Shown here: piece by piece, positions 24,301 through 31,721 of the stretch
Numbering within the stretch: position 1 is the stretch's first letter
How the letters are laid out: each line of letters starts with the position of its first letter
Assembly: GCA_017560255.1 (NCBI GenBank)
Contig: JAFYOI010000058.1
Span: 120,370 to 184,369, forward strand
Direction: 5' to 3'
DNA: 64,000 nt
Source of the DNA: Clostridia bacterium
Lineage (GTDB): Bacteria > Bacillota > Clostridia > Oscillospirales > Acutalibacteraceae
Program-made: the position numbers and the translations under genes
The notes under the pieces: model-generated
What the model saw: only the letters and a program-made list of their open reading frames with translations
What the model was told of the DNA's origin: nothing
Database searches by the model: none

Positions 24301-25839
24301 TGTTGCAGCGTCAATCGGAGCAGCGTAAGCAGCTACGAGTGTAAGACCGTAAGAGCCGTAGTAAACCCATTTGCCAACATAAGCCTGAACGAGACCGTCA
24401 GTTGTTGTGTACCAACCGTCAGCTACTGTGTTAGCAACCGGAGCCGGAGCGGGCTTGCAAACAACGATGTTGTTGAGAGCAAGTTCAAGCATAGCATCCA
24501 TGTCTGTGCCGTCGCCGCCATTGATGAAGTTGATGAAGTACTTAGCGCCGTTAGCCTGGAATACGAGGTTGCGGTATGTTGCAGTCTTAGCAACGTAACC
24601 AGCGTACTCACCAGCAACTGTTACAGCCTCAAAGCTTGTTACAGCCTCACCAAGAACTGCTGCGAAATCGTCAGCTGTCTTGTTAGCGAATACTTCGTCA
24701 GAATCAGCAGCGTAAACTGCGATTGTTGCAGCACTTGTCGGGTAAGCAAGCGGGTTCTTAACGAGTGTAAGACCGTATGCACCGTAGTAAGACCAGTCAG
24801 CAACGTAAATCTGAACGAGACCGTCAGTTGTTGTGTACCAACCACCTGTGATTGTGTTTGCTGTGTTCTCAGCAAAGAACTCAGGAGCAGGCGGAACTTC
24901 ACCGATTGTTACATATGTGAAGTATCTAGCGTAAGCCTTGCTTGTGATAGCAGTGTCGATTGCGAACTCTGTCGGAATAGCCGGACGCGGGATGATCATT
25001 TCCCACTCCCACTCATAGTTCTCATTCTCTACATAGTCCTTAGCGTAAACGATGCAGCCCTTTGCGTCGTTAGCATAAGCAATCTTAACTCTGTAGATGT
25101 CCGGAATTGTTGTTACCTTAACGAGAACGTTGTCTGCGTCATAATCTGTAACTTCTACGTCGAGGATGGGCTCTTCATGGAAGTTGATTTCTGTTTCAAC
25201 TGCCATGTTAACGCCGTACTTACCTGTTCTTGAATCTCTGGCTTTTACAAGATAGGTATCGTTGCCTTCAACGTACGGGAATGTGATTGTCCAGATTGTC
25301 TCATTCTCATAATCAGTACCGAGTTCCGGTGTTGAATCGTAACCAACATACTCACCAGTTGCAGGATTTACAACAGCAACCTTGTTGATATAGGGAGAAT
25401 TTGACTTAACTGTGATTGTAACCTTACCAGCAATAGCCTGCGGAGCTACATAGTAGAAAGGATACTCGGGAGCTACTGAGAAAGCATCGGATGTGCCTCC
25501 GTTTTTGTAGCTGTTTGTTTCTGCGTCACGGCCTCTTACAACGTAAGTTGTCGGTTCAACCGGAGCATCAATTTTGAGTGTCCAAACTCTGCTGTCGCCA
25601 TCTACGACATAAGAGCTTGTTGTTTCGATACAAGCAGCAAGAGCTGTGTTATCAGCATAGAAGAGAGCCACTCTGTTGTAGCTATCGTCTGTGATAACCT
25701 TTACGTAAAGTTTGCCGTCAATGATCTGATAGCTAACTTCGTTCATGTTGCCTGTTGCAGCAGATGCAATTGTCATCGGAAGCATTACGGAGAATACCAT
25801 AACCAATGCAAGAACAACCGCTAAGATTTTCTTAGACAT
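21331..25839 (-). CDS. secreted six-module repeat protein of unknown function (1502 aa)
   Basis: I do not recognise the repeated module. The start ATG at 25839 has GAAAGGAG about 10 nt upstream. A Sec signal peptide covers about residues 1-28 (KKILAVVLALVMVF, cleavage near ASA-AT). Residues 30-320 hold three loosely related beta-sandwich-like units. Six copies of a module of about 135 residues follow, each with WYTT.DGLVQ, YYG.YGLTLV, AATIAVY.AD, FQANG.KYFIN and ending near IIVY. Cys-rich linkers separate some copies (C.H....TC..DG....TC..CGE), a pattern common in gut Clostridia surface proteins. No LPXTG, SLH or dockerin is seen, and the protein ends exactly at a module end. Aromatic-rich modules may bind glycans (inference). 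Confidence 0.9.
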   Translation of the reverse strand: MSKKILAVVLALVMVFSVMLPMTIASAATGNMNEVSYQIIDGKLYVKVITDDSYNRVALFYADNTALAACIETTSSYVVDGDSRVWTLKIDAPVEPTTYVVRGRDAETNSYKNGGTSDAFSVAPEYPFYYVAPQAIAGKVTITVKSNSPYINKVAVVNPATGEYVGYDSTPELGTDYENETIWTITFPYVEGNDTYLVKARDSRTGKYGVNMAVETEINFHEEPILDVEVTDYDADNVLVKVTTIPDIYRVKIAYANDAKGCIVYAKDYVENENYEWEWEMIIPRPAIPTEFAIDTAITSKAYARYFTYVTIGEVPPAPEFFAENTANTITGGWYTTTDGLVQIYVADWSYYGAYGLTLVKNPLAYPTSAATIAVYAADSDEVFANKTADDFAAVLGEAVTSFEAVTVAGEYAGYVAKTATYRNLVFQANGAKYFINFINGGDGTDMDAMLELALNNIVVCKPAPAPVANTVADGWYTTTDGLVQAYVGKWVYYGSYGLTLVAAYAAPIDAATFAVYAADADDVFAAKTADDFAAVLGEAVTSFEAVTVAGQYPGYIAITATYRNLVFQANGYKYFINYINADDGVSTENAFKAVVNSIIVYEPAVCTHANTTTDEVAATCTTDGYKTVTCDDCGEEISSEVYTATGHVNTTTDEAPATCTTDGYKIVTCACGEVISSEVYTATGHAYGAWTITTMPTIGVDGEKTCTCANCDDVKVEVLAALTTPNADAAVNAVENGWYTTADGLVQLYVADWSYYGAYGLTLVKNPLAYPTSAATIAVYAADADDVFAAKTAADFEAVLGETITSFEAVTVAGQYPGFIAHTATYCNLVFQANGFKYFINYINGADGTDIETEFAIMAANVVVYTPCTHANTTVTTVDPTCTVEGTETTTCDDCGEVISTEVIPATGHVDTTTTTVDATCVAEGSITVTCACGEVVSTEVIPATGIHTYTYEITKIPTTDEEGIKTYTCNDCGNFYTEGIYALTTPAAPNANQVENNWYTTTDGLVQLYVDDWGYYGAYGLTLVKSFVTYPTSAATIAVYAADADDVFANKTAADFEAVLGETVTSFTAVTVAGQYPGFIAYTATYRNLVFQANGAKYFINVIAAPGEEAMCDAFFAIMAANVIVIEPCAHEAYTWEITTMPAIDVAGEKTFTCTNCGDTYTEAMAALTAPTSAEANTVADTWYTTNDGLVQLYVADWMYYGSYGLTLVKSGSIPTSAATIAVYAADADDVFAAKTKADFESVLQETINEFYAVTIAGQYPGYVAYTASYRNLVFQANGAKYFINIIGIEGEQDACEELFQIMMANVIVNEPAACEHANTTVVETVAGTYNTKGTGDVVCDDCGEVVEAGVATSYVAPAAELWNTVTADGWYITNDGKVAMNVGSWVYYGQYGLTLVGAAGVVPIDAATIAVYTADSDEVFANKTADDFAGVLQETVDSFEAVEICGFPGYIAKTASYRNLVFQANGFKYFINYMPVAGDSANVDAEADFAIAVDSIIVY
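21334..21747 (-). repeat. module 6 of the giant protein (C-terminal)
   Basis: This covers residues 1365-1502. It is the most diverged in the opening (WYITNDGKVAMNV) but retains YYGQYGLTLV, FQANGFKYFINY and the final IIVY. The protein stops at its last residue. Confidence 0.85.
21898..22308 (-). repeat. module 5 of the giant protein
   Basis: This covers residues 1178-1314, from ANTVADTWYTTNDG to VIVNEP. A single Cys-rich linker (1315-1360) joins it to module 6. Confidence 0.85.
22450..22866 (-). repeat. module 4 of the giant protein
   Basis: This covers residues 992-1130, from NANQVENNWYTTTDG to NVIVIEP. One Cys-rich linker (1131-1172) follows. Confidence 0.85.
22882..23235 (-). repeat. triple Cys-rich linker between modules 3 and 4
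   Basis: Residues 869-986 hold three units of about 40 residues, each with a paired-Cys knuckle (TCDDCGE, TCACGE, TCNDCGN) and a preceding TC or acidic turn. The Cys spacing could bind zinc or form disulfides. Confidence 0.8.
23236..23643 (-). repeat. module 3 of the giant protein
   Basis: This covers residues 733-868, from NAVENGWYTTADG to NVVVYTP. It has an extra Cys (TATYCNLVF) where the other copies have Arg. Confidence 0.85.
23662..24021 (-). repeat. triple Cys-rich linker between modules 2 and 3
   Basis: Residues 607-726 hold three units with TCDDCGE, TCACGE and TCANCDD knuckles. The first two are near-duplicates (TTDE..ATCTTDGYK), also at DNA level. Confidence 0.8.
24028..24435 (-). 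repeat. module 2 of the giant protein
   Basis: This covers residues 469-604, from ANTVADGWYTTTDG to NSIIVYEP. It uses PIDAATFAVY where most copies have PTSAATIAVY, a variant shared in part with module 6. Confidence 0.85.
24451..24864 (-). repeat. module 1 of the giant protein
   Basis: This covers residues 326-463, from NTANTITGGWYTTTDG to NNIVVCKP. It joins module 2 through a short PAPAPV linker without a Cys-rich unit. Confidence 0.85.
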
Positions 25840-26033
25840 AACGTAAAAACTCCTTTCGTTGGGCAATGCCCTGATTTTTTTGAGGAATGAACCTCAAAAT
25901 GATTTTACGCCCTTCCCCATAGGTGAAAACAAGATTTAAAAGCCAGAGAATCGTGTTCGCACTATGGTGGAACATGTGTTCCGGGTATCGGACTTTTCGT
26001 AGTGGAACCCTAACCCAAAGCACAAGTATTAGC
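25840..26033 (-). promoter_or_regulatory. long structured 5' leader of the giant repeat protein
   Basis: About 194 nt separate the predicted transcription start (near 26033) from the ATG at 25839. The segment is more GC-rich than the flanks and foldable: CTAA/TTAG, CACTA/TAGTG, GGAACA-TG-TGTTCC (plus strand 25969-25982), TTTTGAGG/CCTCAAAA (25878-25899) and GGGC/GCCC (25861-25871). GTTCC upstream can pair alternatively with GGAAC, so two folds compete. No known riboswitch consensus was recognised. Confidence 0.55.
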
Positions 26034-26039
26034 AGTAAC

Positions 26040-26068
26040 ATCATACCACAACTATCCAAAAACTTCAA
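26040..26068 (-). promoter_or_regulatory. sigma-A promoter of the giant repeat protein
   Basis: On the minus strand TTGAAG (26063-26068) and TATGAT (26040-26045) are 17 bp apart. It sits at the border between the GC-richer leader and the AT-rich gap. Confidence 0.75.
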
Positions 26069-26764
26069 TAGTTACTGCGATATTTTTCGCATTTTTCTTA
26101 ACGATTTTTTAATATTTTCAGCCACAAAAGCATAATTTCTTTTATCAATCTATCCAACAAAGCGAACAATAGCCCAAAGTTAAGGTATACATTTTAGGTA
26201 TACCCAAATAATAACAATAAAAATTTTTCAAAAAGCAGCCACACCCTATTGCCAATCACTGTAAAGTCGGTTGCCTTAACAATAAAAACCAGATAATATA
26301 AAGAATATTTTAGACACAAAAACAACATACATCATTTTGACTAATGATATAAAATCACATCCTCCCCCCTGCACGTCTGTCAGCAGAATGCAGCCAAAAA
26401 AATATATCATTGATTTTTGCAAAAAGATTGTGTCTGCAACACCTTGAAATATGAGCATTTCTTATTTTTTGTTTGTATTTTAACTTTAAAAATCAAACGT
26501 TTTTTTCATATTTTTGCATCATTTTATTTCTTTTTTTTGAATTAAATTGTCAAAAATAATTTGCATAAATAAAACAAATTAGGAAATAATTGTAATAAAT
26601 GGGTGAATTTTATTTCTATTACAGAATTATTTTTTCGTCATTTTCAACAAAATTCCCCCGTTTCCACGTCGAAACTGCGCTTGTTAAATTTTTCTTAACA
26701 ATTTTAGGATATTATAGCGCTCGTGGTTAGAAAAGGAAGGCTTTTTAAGTCGAAAGGAGTAGTA
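26069..26764. other. AT-rich intergenic gap without a supported gene
   Basis: No convincing coding region, RNA gene or terminator was found in this stretch of about 700 bp. It contains the direct repeat GGTATAC at 26184-26190 and 26197-26203 (itself built on the palindrome GTATAC) and a perfect 7-bp inverted repeat TTGTTAA/TTAACAA at 26681-26701 just before the hydrolase gene. A 60-codon minus-strand frame at 26276-26458 has no ribosome-binding site. Confidence 0.7.
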
Positions 26765-27700
26765 ATGTTTTCAAACCGTGATGAAAGACGCAAGATGCTC
26801 AAATCCACCATTATAAACTGCATCTTGTTAATCGTTGCTGTTACCGTTCTTGCAGGTTTTATTGCCATAAACTCTTCTACGGACAGCAATGACGAAATGA
26901 TCGTATATGACGATAGCGGCGTTTCACAAACCATCATATCCTCTATGATGGGATCGGGCTCTTCAAACACCTGGAGCCAGATCAGCATAAACGAAAACTT
27001 GTTTTTATTGAATCAACTTGTAATCGAAGATGCCGCACTTAAAGAAGAACTTCTTAAAGAATCCGACAAGCAGATTGAACAAAAACTGAACATTCTTAAA
27101 ATGGACGTTTTCAACGAAATTGATTTTTCTACTTACCAAGAGACACTCAACAAGATGTCAACCACAACATCAAAACCGATTATTAAAGATGAAACCATCA
27201 TCACATCGGGTACAATGTCAGGAACACCTGAACAGATTGCCGCTTGGGAATATCTTCTCTCAAAATCAAATCAAGTAAACGAAGACGTACGATTATTTAT
27301 AAATTCAGTTGACGGATTCAGAAAACCGTATCCCCTCACCGATTATCAGAGGGCCATTATTGAAAAAGCGGTAATGGCAGAATCGGGCACGGAACCCTAT
27401 ATCGGAGTTGTTGCCATTGCCCAGTGTTTGCGAGAATCGGCAGAATACGAAGGACTTGACCCTGTAACAATTCTCAAAGAATATCAGTGGACCAGCGCAA
27501 GAGTTACACCAAATGCAAAAGTTAAGAGAGCGGTCGCCGCTGTTTTTGACCAAGGAATAAGAGTAACAGATACAAGAATTATGTTCTTCTATGCCCCCCA
27601 CCTGACGAGTAATACAGGTCACGAAAGGATTTTCGAATTCACTTTCCAGATTTCAAAAGTCAGATTCTTTACACTTAAACAATTTGGTGTAGAATACTAA
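26765..27700 (+). CDS. membrane-anchored SleB-like cell wall hydrolase
   Basis: This 311-residue protein has one N-terminal membrane segment (about residues 15-35, IINCILLIVAVTVLAGF), a charged linker with coiled-coil character and a C-terminal domain from about 190. The domain has AVMAESGTEPYIGVVAIAQC, which matches the start of the SleB/CwlJ hydrolase family (Hydrolase_2), where the Glu is catalytic. The later part is divergent, so the enzymatic role is an inference. The ATG at 26765 follows AAAGGAG by 5-6 nt; an upstream GTG frame is not supported. It stands alone between the giant protein and guaB and ends in a bidirectional terminator. Confidence 0.75.
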   Translation: MFSNRDERRKMLKSTIINCILLIVAVTVLAGFIAINSSTDSNDEMIVYDDSGVSQTIISSMMGSGSSNTWSQISINENLFLLNQLVIEDAALKEELLKESDKQIEQKLNILKMDVFNEIDFSTYQETLNKMSTTTSKPIIKDETIITSGTMSGTPEQIAAWEYLLSKSNQVNEDVRLFINSVDGFRKPYPLTDYQRAIIEKAVMAESGTEPYIGVVAIAQCLRESAEYEGLDPVTILKEYQWTSARVTPNAKVKRAVAAVFDQGIRVTDTRIMFFYAPHLTSNTGHERIFEFTFQISKVRFFTLKQFGVEY

Positions 27701-27732
27701 AAAAAGAACTCCCCGAGGGGAGTTCTTTTTTA
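27698..27732. terminator. bidirectional terminator between the hydrolase and guaB
   Basis: AGAACTCC pairs with GGAGTTCT around a CCGAGG loop, flanked by runs of A and T on the two sides. It serves the plus-strand hydrolase gene and the minus-strand guaB. Confidence 0.93.
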
Positions 27733-27767
27733 TGCATTATTGTGAAAAAACCGACGTTTTTTTGTTA

Positions 27768-29340
<1,573 letters not shown>

Positions 29341-29415
29341 GTATGAATTTAAAGAAAATTCTGCCAATATATTGTTTTATTGCACGTTGATATGTTATAC
29401 TTAAACTATTACATA

Positions 29416-29457
29416 ATAAAAACACAAATGCCCTCCGCAACGCAGAAGGCAAATGTG
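29416..29457 (-). terminator. Rho-independent terminator after the XRE regulator
   Basis: A 16-position stem with G-U pairs and a two-base internal loop (29423-29438 with 29442-29457) runs into TTTTTAT on the minus strand. Confidence 0.8.
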
Positions 29458-29475
29458 AAACATTTATAGGAATTT

Positions 29476-29724
29476 TTACGCTTGTCCACCCACAAGCCAA
29501 TCAATCGAAACACCAAGAACATCAGCAAGAGCAACCAACTCAACATCAGTCACATATCTGAGCTGACCTTCTAATTTAGACAACCCCGAAGCATTTATAT
29601 CAATACCTTTGATTTGCAATTTTGTCAGCAAATCTTTTTGTTTCATACCAATGCTCTTTCTTTTTTGTTCCACTCTTTTTCCGACGATGTTTCTGTCGCC
29701 AAAAGGTTGTGATCTCATCCTCAT
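29476..29724 (-). CDS. XRE-family helix-turn-helix regulator
   Basis: This 82-residue protein is essentially one Cro/CI-type DNA-binding domain: VGKRVEQKRKSIGMKQKDLL, then the recognition-helix region NASGLSKLEGQLRYV and ADVLGVSIDWLVG. The ATG at 29724 has a GGGGG tract about 8 nt upstream. It is transcribed away from pncB, and the shared 134-bp region holds two inverted repeats overlapping both promoters, so autoregulation and control of pncB are likely by inference. No ligand-binding domain is present, so how it would sense anything is unclear. Confidence 0.85.
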   Translation of the reverse strand: MRMRSQPFGDRNIVGKRVEQKRKSIGMKQKDLLTKLQIKGIDINASGLSKLEGQLRYVTDVELVALADVLGVSIDWLVGGQA

Positions 29725-29754
29725 AACCCAAACCCCCAAGAAATAATAACCATA

Positions 29755-29775
29755 TAGACAATTTGCTTGTCTATG
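29755..29775. promoter_or_regulatory. inverted repeat 1, candidate operator between XRE gene and pncB
   Basis: ATAGACAA and TTGTCTAT form a perfect 8-bp inverted repeat around TTTGC. The right arm contains the predicted -35 box of pncB. Confidence 0.55.
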
Positions 29776-29796
29776 CTTTAATTCTAATATAGAATT
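29768..29796 (+). promoter_or_regulatory. predicted promoter of pncB
   Basis: TTGTCT (29768-29773) and TAGAAT (29791-29796) are 17 bp apart. Both boxes lie inside inverted-repeat arms. Confidence 0.55.
29782..29796. promoter_or_regulatory. inverted repeat 2 over the divergent -10 boxes
   Basis: ATTCTA and TAGAAT are a perfect 6-bp inverted repeat around ATA. It covers the pncB -10 box and the -10 box of the opposing promoter. Confidence 0.45.
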
Positions 29797-29813
29797 TGTA
29801 ACATTTTAACAAC
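29785..29813 (-). promoter_or_regulatory. predicted promoter of the XRE regulator
   Basis: On the minus strand TTGTTA (29808-29813) and TATTAG (29785-29790) are 17 bp apart. Inverted repeat 1 lies just downstream, a position suited to repression. Confidence 0.45.
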
Positions 29814-29858
29814 AAACTATTAAATAAGTGTTAATTTTGAAAAAGGGAGTTATTTAAA

Positions 29859-31322
29859 ATGGAAAAACACTATATGTCTGAGAGAAATTTAACAATGCTC
29901 ACCGATTTTTATGAACTAACAATGGCAAACGGTTATTTTGTAAACGGCAAAACCGACGAAATTGCATATTTCGATATGTTTTTTCGAAAAACACCCGATA
30001 ACGGCGGTTTTGCTATCTTTTCCGGACTTTATCAACTCATCGAATATCTGCAAAATTTAAAATTCACACAGGGTGATATCGAATACTTGCGCCAAAAAGG
30101 TTTCAACGAAGATTTCCTCAAATATCTTGAAAACTTTGAGTTTTCCTGCGACGTCCGATCGGTTGACGAGGGTACTCCCGTTTTTCCCGGTGAACCTATC
30201 ATCACAGTAAAAGGCCCGATAATCCAGGCTCAACTGATTGAAACAATGCTTCTTCTCTGCATTAACCATTCGAGCCTTGTTTCAACAAAGGCTAACAGAA
30301 TTGTCAGGGCGGCTGAAGGCAGAAACGTTGTTGAGGGCGGTGCGAGAAGAGCACACAGTTTTGATGCAGCAGTATATGCGGCAAGAGCGGCGTATATTGC
30401 AGGATGTAAGAGCAGTTCCAACACCATCGCTGACTGCTTATTCGGCGTACCCGCGGCAGGTACTATGGCTCACAGTTGGATTCAAAGTTTTCCCAGCGAA
30501 TACGACGCTTTCAAGGCGTACGCAAAAGAGTATCCGAACGAATGCATTATGCTTGTTGATACATACAACACTCTCAAATCAGGCGTACCCAACGCCATAA
30601 GGGTATTTAACGAAGTACTTGTACCAAACGGCTACCGTCCGAAAGGAATCAGAATTGACAGCGGTGACATCACCTATCTGTCAAAAAAAGCCCGCAAAAT
30701 GCTTGACGAGGCAGGTTTCTCGGATTGCCAGATTGTTGCATCCAACTCACTTGACGAGTTTATTATAAGAGATATGCTCATACAGGGTGCAAGGGTTGAC
30801 ACTTTTCTTGTCGGCGAAAGACTTGTTACCGCTAAATCTGACCCCGTTTTCGGCGGAGTTTACAAACTTTGTGCGCTTGAAAAAGACGGCGTAATAATCC
30901 CCAAAATGAAGATAAGTGAAAACGTTTCAAAAATCACGAATCCCTGCCCCAAAAATTTGTGGCGTTTACTCGACAGAGATACGGGAAAAGCGATTGCCGA
31001 CGTTATAACCTTACTTGACGAAACAATTGACGACAATATACCGTACGAGGTGTTTGACCCAGAACATCCGTGGAAGAGAAAGACAGTTGAAAACTTCATT
31101 GCCCGTCCCCTGCTCAGACCGATTTTTGAAAGCGGAAAATGTGTTTACAAAACCCCGTCAATTGACGAAACAAGAAAGTATTGTTCAAAACAGGTTGATA
31201 CCCTTTGGGAAGAAGTTGTGCGATTTGAAAACCCGCACAAATATTACGTTGACCTGTCACAAGAACTCTGGGATGTGCGTCAAAAAATGCTTTCTGAGAA
31301 TTTAAACAAATTCAAGGACTAG
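29859..31322 (+). CDS. pncB: nicotinate phosphoribosyltransferase
   Basis: PncB (487 residues) joins nicotinate and PRPP to give nicotinate mononucleotide, the entry step of NAD salvage. LTDFYELTMANGYF at the start, GGARRAHSFDAAVYAARAAY, and the PRPP-side GIRIDSGDITYLSKKAR are family signatures. The ATG has AAAGGGAG about 9 nt upstream. It is a single-gene unit facing the XRE regulator. No terminator was seen in the 110 nt after it. Confidence 0.95.
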   Translation: MEKHYMSERNLTMLTDFYELTMANGYFVNGKTDEIAYFDMFFRKTPDNGGFAIFSGLYQLIEYLQNLKFTQGDIEYLRQKGFNEDFLKYLENFEFSCDVRSVDEGTPVFPGEPIITVKGPIIQAQLIETMLLLCINHSSLVSTKANRIVRAAEGRNVVEGGARRAHSFDAAVYAARAAYIAGCKSSSNTIADCLFGVPAAGTMAHSWIQSFPSEYDAFKAYAKEYPNECIMLVDTYNTLKSGVPNAIRVFNEVLVPNGYRPKGIRIDSGDITYLSKKARKMLDEAGFSDCQIVASNSLDEFIIRDMLIQGARVDTFLVGERLVTAKSDPVFGGVYKLCALEKDGVIIPKMKISENVSKITNPCPKNLWRLLDRDTGKAIADVITLLDETIDDNIPYEVFDPEHPWKRKTVENFIARPLLRPIFESGKCVYKTPSIDETRKYCSKQVDTLWEEVVRFENPHKYYVDLSQELWDVRQKMLSENLNKFKD

Positions 31323-31369
31323 GAACAGATTTATTACTTGGTAAATAATAAAAATATTTCCATTATCAC

Positions 31370-31398
31370 TTGACTTAATTCGACATATATATTAGTAT
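31370..31398 (+). promoter_or_regulatory. promoter of the ACT-DUF711 gene pair
   Basis: TTGACT (31370-31375) and TAGTAT (31393-31398) are 17 bp apart, about 38 bp before the ACT gene start. Confidence 0.6.
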
Positions 31399-31435
31399 AT
31401 TAATTTAGTATTTTAATTTTTTGGAGGTTATCATT

Positions 31436-31705
31436 ATGCGCGCCGTTATTACAGTTGTAGGTAAAGACTGTGTTGGTATTCTTGCAGAGGTTTCAAACGC
31501 TTGTGCAAGGAACAACGTTAATATTTCAGAGGTTTCTCAGTCCATTTTGCAGGATATGTTCTGCATGATTATGATGGCTGATATTTCAAAATGTGCTATT
31601 CCCTTTGCTGAATTCAAAGCACAACTTGAGAGCAAGAGCGAGCAACTCGGACTTTCTATCCACGTTATGCACGAGGATATTTTTAACTCAATGCACAGAA
31701 TTTAA
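31436..31705 (+). CDS. small ACT domain protein (UPF0237)
   Basis: This 89-residue protein is a single ACT domain: AVITVVGKDCVGILAEVSNA, then NVNISEVSQSI. ACT domains usually bind amino acids. The UPF0237 family nearly always lies beside a DUF711/UPF0210 gene, as here, 16 nt upstream of it, which suggests a joint but unknown role. The ATG at 31436 follows GGAGG by 8 nt; a GTG frame 15 nt upstream is not supported. Confidence 0.9.
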   Translation: MRAVITVVGKDCVGILAEVSNACARNNVNISEVSQSILQDMFCMIMMADISKCAIPFAEFKAQLESKSEQLGLSIHVMHEDIFNSMHRI

Positions 31706-31721
31706 GAAAGAGGTTTTTTGA

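Noticed and set aside
21434..24570. A CRISPR-like array suggested by six identical 23-bp repeats
   Set aside because: The spacings range from 423 to 792 bp, and every repeat encodes the same protein segment in frame, so these are gene-internal module repeats.
21883..25233. Two long plus-strand frames (380 and 707 codons) opposite the giant repeat protein
   Set aside because: They are Cys/Val/Ser-rich mirror products of the repeated codons on the other strand. No ribosome-binding site, signal peptide or domain supports them, and the minus-strand protein has all three kinds of evidence.
25840..26033. A known riboswitch (c-di-GMP, c-di-AMP or SAM type) in the leader of the giant protein
   Set aside because: The conserved core strings of these classes could not be found in the sequence; only unnamed hairpins were seen.
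26276..26458. A 60-codon minus-strand frame in the AT-rich gap
   Set aside because: It has no Shine-Dalgarno sequence, no recognisable protein features and a composition set by AT-rich DNA.
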